From positions 160,072,178 through 160,136,177 of the forward strand of contig OX578136.1 of assembly GCA_951213105.1 (NCBI GenBank): a DNA stretch of 64,000 nt, read 5' to 3'. Under the pieces are notes generated by a model, which ran no database searches, was not told where the DNA came from, and worked only from the letters and a program-made list of their open reading frames with translations. The position numbers and the translations under genes are program-made. Position 1 is the first letter of the stretch. The number at the start of each line of letters is the position of its first letter. Positions 12,401 to 27,050 of the stretch are shown here, piece by piece. This DNA comes from Amaurobius ferox. Taxonomy: Eukaryota; Arthropoda; Arachnida; Araneae; Amaurobiidae.

Positions 12401-15400
12401 TGAGGATGATAAGAGATAGGAATGGACAGGAAATAGAGAGGTTTTACTTAAAAAACAGCCAGAAATTAACAGACAAAAAATACTCATACGCATTAGGGTG
12501 GGTCGAAACAATTGCCAGAAATATGTTATCGAAGTGGATCGCATAGGAGGTTTTTTTAAATTTCCCCTTTTATATATATTAGACCTTATTTGCAATTTTT
12601 CTATTCATAGGAAATTATCTAAAATATTTATTTCTCCATTACTGGCACGAAAAATATGTGGTATTAAATAGCCTATTAACAAGCATTGTTGTATGAATTG
12701 ATTTTTCTTTTTTAATCTCAATAATCACAGTTTAATTTTTAAAAATCAAAACCTGTAGAACTTGCTGTTTCAAAGTTTCTTCATAATTTCTAAAGCTAAA
12801 ATTTATAAACGTTACCCTTTAGGGAATTTTATAAATCTTTCAAAACATTCGACGCAATTAACTACAGGATTCTGCTTTTTAAACTGATACCTGACGAGAT
12901 GTTCTTTAAAATTTCCCTGGTAGCCATCCAAGATTGACTTATTATTTGGCTCCAATATTGGACCAATATAGAAAAGGGGAATTTTTGACGGAATTCGTCC
13001 AATATTGGTTGACGACAACTAGTTGACGAAAATTCAATATCTTGGATAGAATATAAGTATCTACTATACGAATAAACCATTTTTCCGTCCGTAACGTTTA
13101 ACAAAATTTTGGGGACGAATTTGTTGAAATATCTCCAGCTTGCTGACAACTTGCTGACTTTTGAAAGTTGCCAAATTGACAAAAATGTCACCCAACTAAT
13201 AGAAATTCGCCAAATTGATGAAACCAACACTAAATCAATGAAATGACGACTAATTGATGGAAGTTCAATATCTTGGAAAGAACATAGGAGTAGACTATAA
13301 GAATAACCCATTTCTCAGAATACCTAGAGCTTATCACACGAGAACGTCCGCGTTCTCGTATGGCAAGCTGTAGGCAATATTTTACTCCCAGCACGCAGCG
13401 TACCCAAAACGGATAGGAGACAACGCTTGCATGCTGCCAAGCAGAATAACAGAATCCAATACCATGTCCATAATGAGTAACAAAGGAAAATGTTGGTAAA
13501 ATAACTGGCAAAGGAGGATATGCAAATAAACTGTAATGCTACAGAATTTTACTAACTATGCTGTTTGTTCTCTTGCAGGACGAGCCTGTAACGCTACACC
13601 AATCTTACTAACTATGCTGTTCTCTTGCAGGACGAGCACACGATACTCCGGTCCTGGGCTGTTCGCGATTTCGCCCCCAACGTTCCTCAGTACGTGCAAA
13701 TCTTCCGTCCTGAAAATAAAGTGCACGTTGCCTTCGCTGGTGAGTAGGACTTGTATGGAAAATTTGCCGCATTTTAAAATAAAACGCAAAGGCGCTTATA
13801 ATCGTCTTTAAATTTTACAAAAGACTTCAGCAGTGTATTTCGATGTAGTTCTTGATAATTCCAATTATTCAATAGATGGTTTTCATGTGATACCGCACCT
13901 TTATGGGAATATGCTTACAGAGGCAAGTTGTGTATCCACAATTTGTCATTACTGGTATCTACTGAATAACTTTACAATATCACGATAAATCAAACTACTG
14001 TGTTTGAGTATGTAACTTTCAAATACTTGTTTACAAAAGCAGGCATAGAAAAATTAATAGACTACAATTGTATCGAGGGCGTTTTGAACCCTCTTCTTCT
14101 GATCGGGAACAGTGTTTTTTCTTAGCAACCACTTAGAAAGAACTGCAAAATGCCAAGTAAAGATACACTCAAATAGATATATTGTTGTGATAAGGACTGT
14201 AAAAAGAGATCTTTAAGAAATATAAAAGTTAATTTACAATCCCCATCACACATCTAGTTGGGTCGGTCACTCACATACAATAAAAAAAAGGAAATTAATT
14301 AAAGATTAGTAACTTAATGGAAGGGGATCGTATAAGTGGGGAATAAATTTTTAATAAAAGGAAAAAAATGCATTGCGTTGTGTTTATAAAACATTAACCC
14401 ATTTTGCATGTGAGCGCCTAAAACTAAATTACACATACATATGAAATATAATATTAATTAAATTTAACATTTAATAAAAAAATATACCTGTATTCAGGAT
14501 CTGCAATGAGAAATTTATAAATAGTGTAAAACAAAGGTTTCCCTTTAATTTGGAACCGAAAAAGGAAAAGAATTATTTCTTGTTACTAAAGGATAGTTCA
14601 TGAGACATGGACTGATAACTGTCAGTCACAAGTGACTTGGTGTTCTTTATCAATTTGACAAACGTAATAAGTTTCTTGATTCATAAATACTCATGTTACC
14701 TAAAATGATGTCAATATAGATGAGTAAAATATATCTTCATATGTAAAGCTTCAATAAGTAGGAGTTTGCATTTTATATTGTATTTCTTAGATGAATACAT
14801 ATTTATATTTATGTGATGTGGTATTGTGAAAGTCACAAGTTCTTAATGTCCGATTTCATAGGACACTTCACAAAGTTTGCAATATGACCTCGATATGTGT
14901 TTTTTTTTTGCAAACAAATCATATATTCCTTCTCATATCAACCCAAGGTAGAATCTATTCACCTTGAATTCTCATGAATTCACACAAAAGCTATTTTACA
15001 TAGCTCAATAATTCTTTCTTGAAGAGAACAATCCTCTGTACATATTGAAAACAAGCACAAAAGTTAAAAAAGTAAATTCACCTTTATTTTTAGTTGAAGA
15101 AAACACAAAATAAAATATATATATTGACCAAATTGTTATTGCAGAATAATGTCATCAATTTTGTTCACGTGCACTATCAATATCTCTATTTTAACACACA
15201 AGATATTATAAATAAAGACTTTCTTCAAATGTACTCACTTTCCATATTAATGATATTATTATTATTTTTTTTTGCTGTCACAAGATAAAATATTCGATGA
15301 ATATGGATATGCTGCACATGGATTCCATCTTAACAAATGATAAGGACAAGAGGTGAAGACACACACCCTTACCTTAAGAAAATACACACCTGTTCACATC

Positions 15401-18400
15401 ACAAATTATTTAAAAATAATTAATCAGCATTACTCCACATACTTGTCATAGATAGTGTGTATAGGATCGTTTTAATACTAAAAAAAATGAATTCAATAAT
15501 AAATTAAAAAAAAGGCGAAAGGATGTCCCCGAAGGGACCCCTTTTTTTAAACACCACCTACACGCACCACAAATTTTCAAGAGAAGAACGAGTCAGCACA
15601 ATTTCTCCCGCGCTAACCGGATGATGCCATACCAAAAAAACTAAATTCTCGCTGAACCGGGGAGATTCCTTTGCTAATCATAAAAAAAAAAGGATGTCGT
15701 TTTGCCTCAGTTTTGAAAGAGGGCGTGGACTGTACATGAAAATATGAATACAACAGCGTGTTATAATTTAATTTATGAAAAGAGACAATTGGCCTATTAA
15801 TGATTATATAAAATAAAAGCAATTTTGAATAATAAAATAAAGTAAAATAAAAATATTTAATGAATTATAAAAAAAAAATGTTAATTTTGAATAGTAAAAA
15901 TAATAACGTGTTGTGACAAGTCACAACATATATCTAAAGCGATAATTTGCTAGCAGGTTAACCGATATTTATGCCTTTCCTTTTTAGTGTTTCCTCCTTA
16001 GCGGCTGTTAGGAAAACACTGTTTCTGACCTGAGTAAGAGGACCCAGAACGCCCTCGAAACAATTATGAGTCATCTAATTTTTTTATGTCTGCTTTTTTT
16101 CAAGGATGTATTCGAAAGTTATACCCAACAGTATGTTTAGCGATTGTGACATAAATAAAATGGAAGGATGTAAATATGTTCTTTATTATTTTGTTTGTAG
16201 ATCTATCATGCAAAATCAATGCCCTTAAATCATCAATACCCTTGAATTTTAAACATATCAAACTGCAATAGAACTATTAAGTTTGAATGTTAAAAGAGCC
16301 TGTTAATAATATTAGAAAAGAAAACTTGATTTCACAATACTACTGTTAAACACAATTATATTAAGAGCTTTTCTATTTATAAATTTGTTAATATAATATC
16401 TGTTGTACTGATATTAATATTTTTAGACTCTTCCCCATATTAAAAATGCCTGTTTTAATGCACTTGATATGTATACTATAGTATTCTTGTATTTTATGCT
16501 CTGTTCTTTTCATGTATCTGTGGTTATTGTAACCGGATTTCATCTGTAGTTGCCACGTAAATTGAATAAATGATGATCTAAACAGGTCTGTATCTCTTTA
16601 ACTGCTCAAATCTAGTAATTCAAGCGTAAGAAGCATAATAACAAAAAAAAACATGATAAATTTAAAATCGCCTAATTCTCTTTACATGACATTAAATCCT
16701 TTACATGACATTAAATCAATGACTCACAGTACATTCATGTAATACAGCATTCCACAACCTGAAGTACGCGCCTTATAAAGGATACGCGCAAAATTTTCAC
16801 TAATGCCACAGATAATTTGCTTTAAAGATAATTTCGTATCATATGTGAACATTTTTATTTTACTGAATGCGTTTCATATTTAAAAGAAAGAAAATAATTC
16901 CTGGGAAAAAAACTTTGTTACATAAAGGATAACAACACTCATCTGGGTTTTAAAAAAAAATTAAGCAGCATTTATCGCAAGAGAAAATAAATTTTCCCTT
17001 AGCAAAACCGTACCTCGATGCAGGGCAAATAAGTTATAATTTGCACTACATTTTACGTTGTAAACCGTTCTTTACTCGCCTCAAAATGTGTTTGTCTTTA
17101 CTAAGTGAAACGCTCATATTATGACAGCGATTTATATTTATTTTTATATTTAATCTGAATATATTGCAAAATATGTATTTTTTTTTCGATGACCTTTCTT
17201 TATACGAATACTTCTCATATTTTGAAAGTTTTTTTGTTTATTCGTTTGTTTTAAATTTGAAAAAAGATCTAAGATAATTCTCTAATGTTATCTTTGAAAA
17301 TTCTCTAATTTCATGGAACAGAAATTTTTTTTTATTATTATTAATTTTTGTGGGAACTTAAAAATTTCAATATTAATAAATTGACATTATAACTTCTATC
17401 GATGTGAATGAAAATTCATTGGTTTACAAAACTATTAAATGTTGTAGTGCTACGGTGGTTGTGAGTACAATTGGAAAACAACCGCTCAGTCAGTTTAACG
17501 TTGAAAACTGCTGATGTAATACAGTAAAACCCAAGTTTAATGCTCCCGTATTTAGTTATATCCCAGATTTAACGAAAAATTGTGAACTTTCATTTGCTAC
17601 AACTTTAATTTGAACTGGATTTGCTCTTGTTAAAATGTTAAAATTTTGTTGTTCTCAATTTTAACGAGCAAATTTGTGAGTCCCAAGCTTCTCTCTATAA
17701 CAACTTGAACAGATGTTCTTTCCGTACATGGTTTCTTGTTTCTCCTCCCATCTCTTTAATATCATATAATTGTTCTTCTCTCTGCAGAGCACGTTGTGTG
17801 CGAAGACGAGTTCAAGTACGCCTTGCTGGCGAATAACTGCCTGTGTCCAGGGACCTCCACACTAGTCACGCTCCTGCTCCACACATCGCGAGGGCAGTAA
17901 GTAAGAACCTTGACACTTCCTCTTACCCTTTATGTTTTGGGAATATAAATGCTAAACCAATAAAGATGAAATAAAAGTGACGAAATTATGGCACATAGAA
18001 AATTTTCTCAGCCACTATTCCAACTATTTTTTTTCTTTTTTGAAGTACACTAAACAATTTAACAAATCTAACAATCCAATGATTTCGGGGAAAAGCAAAG
18101 TTTTAAGATTTCCTTTACACTTGTTGCATGCAAATTCGAGACAGAAAAATCTTGGACCATTGAAAGATTTTTTTATGCATAGACATGTCTTGTTATTTCC
18201 AATCCCCTTGGTGTAGGAAAGCCTACACCAAGTCCAAAAGACCCTGCCGCAAAAGAGAAGAGAATCAATTGCATGCGGCTGGTCCATGGCGAAGGGTAAA
18301 AATATGTCTTGTATATATTATATTACTCATGAAACGCGGTCAGGCCTTCTAATTGATTGTGGTCCAGATTTTCACACACGATAGTCTATTCAAAATTCAA

Positions 18401-18924
18401 CTTTTGTTTCATTCCTTAAAAAACGAAACCCAAGTTCCAAATTATGAGAGTTTAACCCCCCTGTATGAAACTGGAGCTCGTGCGTCATGGAAACGGTCAA
18501 CGATAGTTTCCTATAGTTTCTGTGGACAGACACCTCTTGGGATCCTCTATCAAAGCACCCAAAAGTTCTGTCAAGAAACGGTAATGAAACTTCGAAATGG
18601 CTCCAGGATGTGTCCAAGTTATTTTGAACTTTTACCAGCTGTGGTATTTCTATTCTATATTTGAGTGATAAGACATGAATTTAAAAATTGGCAGTCAAAT
18701 ATCCCTCAGTCAGTCTAATCCAATGATTATACCATGTGGTTCTGTGACCAACCCACCCTTGTATGTAAGTATGCAGTAGTAGTATGAAAGCACTATATTA
18801 CTTTCCTTATATACATAATGCATAAGGAAAGTATTGTGACGGGGTCGAAAATTCGAATTCGAGTTTTCGACGGGAGAGCACGTTTCAAGCATCCCTGATC
18901 ACGAATCAAACATTTTTTAAGTGA

Positions 18925-18966
<42 letters not shown>

Positions 18967-21900
18967 AGTGGGCCTGTGGAGACGATAACTGACGAACGAA
19001 TGGACCGATTCGAACGAAATTTGGTACAAAAATCACAATCCGTAAACACTGGAAGCCTATGGTTTTTAAACGTAATCGAATGTTCAGAACCCCCTAAATT
19101 TTGGAGTGAAATATTGAAAAAATAGTCAAAAAATCAAAACCGCTAATAAAGTTACGCAAATAGACATTTCTTATGTAATTTTGTAATTTTTCATTAGAAA
19201 ACGATTGACATAAAATTTAGAACGCTAACATGAACCGTTCTCGAGATATTTCACATTTTTCAAAAAAAAAATTATCAAAAAGTCATATAAAATAAAAATA
19301 TATATTTCCAATTGAGAAACATGTTCACTTTTCATATGTAATACCATGCGATAAATTGGGTGACATCATTCTCGTGGATCTAGCTCGTTCCATTCATGGG
19401 AAAAGATACTTCGAGTAATACTTTTGTATTTGAACGCCAATAGCCATTTATCTGTTATAAGAATAACTTATTTCTCCGTCAGTAAAGCTTGGCGAGATTT
19501 TGGCGACGAATTTGGCGGAATGTCGCCAACTTGGCGACTTTTTGAAATGTTGGCAAATTAACGAAAATCTCACTAAATAGATTAAAATGACGCTAAATCA
19601 ATGAAAATGACAACTAATTGTCGAAAATTCAATATCTTGGAAAGAATATAAGTATTTACTATAAGAAAAACCTATTTTTTTTTACTATAAAAGTAGTAAA
19701 TTCATTGCATTATATATGAAAAGTCATGTGTTGCCCACATCAGATTTTTTTAAATGCGACGATGCCCTGTGCCGAACCAAAGTTTTTAAGTTTGAAATCC
19801 CCAGGAGTTCTATTTTGATTCTCATGCATTCCGATTATAAATCATGGTGCAGTGCAAGGTATCCATTAAACTAAGCAATTCGTGTGTGTTTCAGGGAAGG
19901 CCAGACCTCGTCCGAGGAATGGCAGCGTATATACGGCAAATGCTCTGGAAACGAGATCTACCACATCCGGCTGGGAGACAGTCGATTCTTCGGCGAGTAC
20001 GAAGGAAAGAGCTTCACCTACGCTTCCTTTCACTCGCACAGAAAGTGAGTACATCCCCTCATCCATTATAATTCTGAAAGTTTTTCAGAGAAACATCGCG
20101 TCTGGAAGCATGGCTGCATAAAATTGCCATAAGCAGTTGCATTCAATTGATATATGTATCAATGATGTAAAATTATCTCTTCTCTTTCCATCTAGATATG
20201 GAGTGTCTCTGGTGGGCGTTCAGACGGACGTCCCCGGGACCTGGCCAATCATGTTAAATCCGGGCCCCTCCTACCATATGCAGGCCTCAGACATCTGCTT
20301 CTACATGAATATCACAAAGGAAGAAAACAGCGCCTTCATGCCCGCTGCAGAGGACAACGAGCCTAGTACGGCGGCCAGTCTCCTGCACCTGGCTGACGAC
20401 AGGAGGAAATCAGGTAGTACATCCGAATTCGTCCAGCGAAATACCGGTTGATACATACAGTTTTATGGTCCTTACAATAGGGGTAGTACACTGCAAAAAA
20501 AAATGTAAATAAAGTGATTGAAAAAGTCGTTAAATTCTTAACAAGAGATTTCCTAGAATAAAGATACACCAACATTCTATTCATAGACATAATAAACTTT
20601 TCGCCCGTTTCCAGGCCACATATTGTCAAAGGATTCACTTTCTGGCCTTCATTTCCATAAGAGGCAGGTTTGAATCCTAACAACGTGTGAATAACACTGT
20701 GTATAGAAACATGCTCATATCATTGCAGAATACACCTTAAACTATAGCTTTAGGTAAAAGTAGTTCAAACGTACAAAAATGATTAAATATTTCAATTCAA
20801 TTCAATTTAAGAGCAGCTGAAGGTATCGACAATAGAATTTTTTTGCTGCATTTTTATATAGCAATAAAACATTCTGATTCCTACACGGCAGCTGGATTTC
20901 TGCTTCCAACACAATTGATGGATGCATATTTTTACAGTGTGTACTCTATCAAAGCACATTTCACAGTTGAGGACATGTTGGAACATTTTATTTTATTGTT
21001 TTTTATTCTATAATTTCGTATATTCTATTAAAATTCAGGATAACAAGAGTGAATTTGTAGCGTAGTAAATGATAGAAACTTTAATTATTGAATGCAAAGC
21101 GCATTTTTACTTTACAACAAAATCATTTGAGAATAACACATTAAAGTTTATTTATTCTTAGTTGCGTTGATTATTTAATTATACCACTTTAACCATCATA
21201 CAAGAATTATGCAAAACCATATTAAATTGAATTATCCAAACATGGCCGTAAATTATTGTATTCGTGGAACTCATTAAATTATGCGTTGTGCCGCTGATAA
21301 CCCTCCAATTTTTTATTTTTAGCGCGAGTTCTGTAAAGGAATATTAATTAACATAATACTACTCCATTAAATTGCACCATTTTAACTTTAACAATAAAAC
21401 ATTTATTAACAACATAGATCACTTAATTACTCAATTCATTACACAATTTGCATATTTATTTGCGGATGAGCGAGATTTGCCGTGTGAGAGCAGATTTATT
21501 ATCGACATAATTTAAGACCTGCTATCATATTTAATAAGCACATACATGACCACAACGCTTGCATCCTTGTATAGTGTACTGGTTTTGCTCATTTTGTTGA
21601 AGTCTCCTTGGAATCTGACTGTCGTAGAATTGCATATTATGACTCCTTTCGCGGACTATCTCCGGACTACTCTGTGGCACACACTTTTAAGAGGTCCTCC
21701 TGGCATTCTGATTACTGGCTGACTGTGGCTCTGCGGCACTTTTGCTCTGCAGCTCTTAATTCAACCTCCTTCAACGCTCTCTCATTCTATATTCCTACCT
21801 GACACTATCTCTAGTGGAACTCGCTCACTTCTTGTAGGAGTTGTATATTTTCACCTGTTTGTTGTCGCCTCCTTTTTGCCTGAGGTCTGACACACCTCTT

Positions 21901-23460
21901 TTTTGCTTTTCCCGGCCATTCTAATGGTTTCTCTAAGTCTTCGGACGAGACGGATGGTCTGGGTTTTCGACACCTCTTTTTTGCGGCCAACGGCCGTACC
22001 GTGCTGAAAACACCGGTTCTCGTTAGATCACCGAAGTCAAGCAGTATCGGGCGCGGTTAGTACTTGGTGGGTGACCACCTCGGAACGCCGCGTGCTGTTG
22101 GCCATCTCGGGTGCGGTATCCCCGTGGTTTGCGCGCTAGATTTGCACGCTGCCACAAATGCCGCCGTGTTCATGCGGAGTACGATCACGTTAAACATGTG
22201 GGTCCGTAAGTCCTTCCGAGAGGTTGGTGGTAGGGGAAGGAGGGTACGGTCCCTGTGGATGCCTCCCCCACTGGGTTCCGGTCTAAATTGGGTAGCACTT
22301 CCCGGCCGTCCATACAGTTACCTTACACCTTTCTGGTAGGTCGGACGGTCTGGGTCTCAACAACAACAACACCTCTTTTTTGCCAAAACTGCCGCCGTGT
22401 TCATGCGGAGTACGATCACGTTAAACATGTGGGTCCGAAAGTCCTTCCGAGAGGTTGGTGGTAGGGGAAGGAGGGTACGGTCCCTGTGGATGCCTCCCCC
22501 ACTGGGTTCCGGTCTAAATTGGGTGGCACTTCCCGACCGTCCAAACAGTTACCTTACACCTTTCTGGTAGGTCGGACGGTCTGGGTTTCAACAACAACAA
22601 CAACACCTCTTTTTTGCTCTGATTGGCCAACCTTGATCACTTCGGCCAGACTTTTTCCTTAATTCGTTTTTCTTTTTAGCCACTCTAATGGCTATACCTC
22701 AGTATGTAGGTTTATGATATAATTTGACCTCTCTGGTCAAAGTGTTGTAAACACTAGCGTAGTTTCGTCTGACGCATTGTTTGCTATTGCAGGAAACCAT
22801 AAATATTGAATATAAAACTGTCTCGCCTGAATGTTGTGTGAACTCAATTCTTGCACTTATTCTGGTCTCACAGATTCAAATAAACGATTCAAATGTGATT
22901 CAAATAATATCCATTTTGTTGAGGATTATCAGTTATGTAGACGCATGCGTAATCAGAATATTCATTCATGACAAAATAGCTATCATTTTATGAAGTTTCA
23001 TACACATTGAAAAGATGTAAAATATGTAGTGCACAAATGTTTTTAGTCATACGCATAAAGTAAACAGAATTTGTTTAGAGACGCGTGCAGGTTAATAAAA
23101 TCTAGAACACAAAAATTAACAAAACATGAAACATTTTTTATTGTATTTTTTATTACTTTACTCACCGTTATTTTTAAATAATTAAATTATTTTAAACTTT
23201 ATATTTTTATGAAGTATTTATTTCTAATTCAATTTAATTCAAATTTTATTCCTTCAATTTTAAAGGCTTCAGAAACGATAGATGTTAATATATATATATA
23301 TATATATGTATGTATGTGTGTGTGTATGTATGTATATGTATATATGTATATATATAAATGTATCTATGTATATATGTATCTATGTATATATATATATGTA
23401 TGTATATATATATATATATATATGTATGTATATATATATATGTATCTATGTATATGTATA

Positions 23461-23497
<37 letters not shown>

Positions 23498-26400
23498 TTA
23501 TATATACATATGTATATATATGAGAGATAATTAAATATATTGTCTTTATTTATATTAGAAAAAGTATATCCGGATGTTGATTTCAGATGATCCCGAATCA
23601 TCATACCGATTGAACATGTTGAAAATACTATTAATCCTATTACTAAACTATTGCCAACATTACCAGTATATTTATATTACAAATACATATGAAATCTCCC
23701 TAATTTTTTCTACTAATGCTAATAAAATGGATTCCCTAATTTTTATGCAGACTATAGGTCCATCGAGATGTCTCCCCTCAGGTCTCGCCTAAGACTGGGC
23801 ATTATGAAGAAGTTGGGGCGGCACCTCGATATTCCCAAGGCTGGTGAAGGGGCGCCTGGTGACGCGGCAGCCCTTGTCCGAGGACGACGCCCAAGTATCG
23901 CACCCGTCCCGGCTATGTTCGGACAGGACTCCTCCGAGGAATCATCGGAAGAAGAGCAAGAGAAGGAGGAACAAGTGCAAGAGGAGCAAAAGAAGGAAGA
24001 GGACGAAGAGAAATACCTGGAGATTCAGTGGGTCACACCCGCTGAAAATTGCGAGTAAGTTGGATTATTATTTTTCCAAAACTTATGTCAGGCATTACGT
24101 AATATTCAGTTACAGACTTTATCTCGTCCTCGTACTGTTTCCTGACGTTTAATCGCTGATATTTTTACAGAATTGCATTCTTAAAATCCAGCCATCGATA
24201 TTCTTTTCTACCCAATATTTTCTCATAAGTCCGAAAGCGTATTTAATACAGTAAGTAGCGGTGTAGACATTTTTCTGTAAAAATTTGTATGATTATAGAT
24301 ACGTATTTACTTGTACGTAAATTTTTTACAGAATAATATTCTCCTGCTCGTCACTGTTATATTCAGTTAAAACAAATAGTAGGAGCATGATTCCCCTATA
24401 CCTACAATTCTATTGAGTCGAATTATAGACAAAAATATTTTACTTAAGATCTTTCTCAAACTATGTATGCTTTTACACTCAATAACAACTTTCACTCCTT
24501 CCCTGGAGTGTACCTGACTGAACTAAAATGAATCAATGACTGCAGAAATATTACATCAGTAATACAGTAGCTTTAAATAACACTAAAATAACACAACTGC
24601 CAGAAAAACCCAGTGTACGATAACAGAAATTATAACAAAAATATTCAGCAACAGACAACTATTTATAACTATTTAGAAATTATGTATCCTCATTAGCAAT
24701 TTCAGTTAGATCTATAAATAAAATAATATAACTACTTAATCAAAAAATTCTCTATCAATTAAAATTCACGTTACTAATTTTGACCTCACTTTTATTCGAA
24801 TTCTTCACTTCCCATACCCAAGTAGCGTGACTAATAAGTTTTCACTACTCCTCATAGATACCGGTCACGAGTCAACAGCATCACTAGCATCATTACCATC
24901 ACTAGTATCACTAGCATTCATGTCCTTGTATGACTGACCCAGGAAAGGGCTTTGGGAATAGAGGTAAAATTTCCCGTTTTCAAATAATTAACCTTTTGCT
25001 AGCCTTTGTCCATAGACACCAATGTCTGTAAAAGGGATCGAACTGTTTGGGATAGGGTATGTCAAATACCTGTCTTTTTTAGAGGTTCTTTGTTTGAGAT
25101 TGACGCTGTACCACCCGTAAGCAAAAGGTTAAAAGTACAAATGAAATAAAATCAAATAAATAAACCGTTGACGATTGATTGCTACAACTACATTTCATCT
25201 CCTTTTAGGATCGTGAAGGGGTTCCCTCCCGTTTCTCCCTACGTAGGAGTAAGTCCTACTCTTTGCTACCTCGTCAAGAACAAGAAACCTCTCTGCTGCC
25301 TTCAGCTGGCCCAGGTATCAAACTTTCTTTCAGTCTCTTTAAGTTGAATTGTAACTTCATTTGAACAAACCATTTATAAGATTAGTCAGCAAATCCTTTG
25401 TAAAATTTGTTATATATCGTTTGTAATTTTGTCAACCTCGCTTCTACTCTTTAATAAAGGGTCATCAGCCCCATACCAGTTTGTTTCATATAAGCAAGGA
25501 TATGCTCACCTACTTAGCTCTTCATCACCCTTGGACTGACGATGACATGAATCTAGAACACAAAACTGATATAAAGCAGCATTTCAAGAATTTACTGATG
25601 GAATATTTTAACACAATTACTTCTAGATAAGTCAAAAACATTATTTCAGTACCTCTACTATATACAAAATAAAGCGCTCGGGGTAACAATGATTTGACTT
25701 CTGCCCTATACCTTTAAGAAAACTTCTATTATACTCGTACTAAGAATTTTCATACTGTCTATCTCATCGCCTCTCTTACTGCTGAGCATCAAAACCCGCG
25801 AAACTACGATCCACGTGTTACAAGTAAAGTTCTTTCTTATGCTTTCACTCTTTTCCAAAGAATTGTTCTTATTTCGAATATTTTCTGACTCGTACCTACT
25901 TATGCACCAGCACAAGCACGTAGTATTTGTCAGGACGTAAAGTGAAACAATTAAGTAAAAATAATTATCTAATTCGCATAAAGCAGCAAAAAGTTCAAGC
26001 AAAGTCGCAAGCCAGAAAAATGGTGTAGTTGCTTAGATCACACGCCACGGGTTACCTAAGTCCAAGTAACGCTTTTATTGGTAGTAGTCATAAAATTTCT
26101 AGTATTTTACTAAATGTTTCTCTGGGTTCATTAGCTATCCTAGAGAAATTAAATAATTTTAAGAAATGTTTATTTTTGTCTTCCTTTTTCTGCAGATGTG
26201 CGTGCACTGCTCGTTCCGCAGTGCCCGGGATTACAACTGGCCTTCTCGGTGCATCATCTTAGCTGCAGACTTCGCCTCCAACGGCATATACAACTTTATC
26301 GTACCCCTGCGCGCCCATTTCCACCTGCCCCAGACGCTCAGGCCCATCATCCTGCTGCTGGAGAGGAGGTAACTTCAAACAGACAATCCATCTTTAATAT

Positions 26401-27016
26401 CTCGTATTCTAATTCTTTGACCCAAAAACTTTAACTTGCATTATTTTTATCTGGAAAGTTTTGTATAACTGCTTATATATATAAAGAATGATTATAATTG
26501 AATTACACTTATAAGGGGCCTTCTGAAGATGATTATCTTCAGAAGACCTTTACTTAAAACTTTATCAAACTTTATTACTTAAAACTCAATCAAACTTAGT
26601 TGATGAGACTTTACACGCGGAAACTATTTCCCAAAAATGTATACAATATCACCATCAGTGGGTATTTGTTGTTGAAAGGATCAAAATAAATTGACTAGAA
26701 TGTGGTCATCCAGAATTGACTAAATAAATCATCTCGGCGTTCTCATACCGAAATCCATTTTTAGTAACTTTTTTTTTTTTTAATTTTAAAAGAAAAATTT
26801 TGAAAAATCAATATCATGGGTCCAAATGATTACAATCGTAGCGTGTTATCCTTCACTTTAAAGGGCTTTCGATTAATACCATACTTGATAACGTACTCCC
26901 CGTGGGGGAGGTAACTTGCCCCCGAAGGGAGCTAATGACGTCACGAACGAAAATATTGTTTCGCGGCTTTTTAACACTTTACAACAAAGTTGAAAAGTGT
27001 TTATGACTTTGTTCAT

Positions 27017-27050
<34 letters not shown>

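Noticed and set aside
15508..15549. Hairpin-like sequence flanked by A and T runs, resembling a terminator
   Set aside because: Pairing is imperfect, and rho-independent terminators are not meaningful in this eukaryotic intron.
19844..20121. Frames of 66-79 codons around exon 5
   Set aside because: Off-frame shadows of the GC-rich Slo2 exon 5.
23209..23530. Long + strand frames rich in Tyr, Ile, Val, Cys
   Set aside because: Pure artefact of the TA/TG microsatellite.
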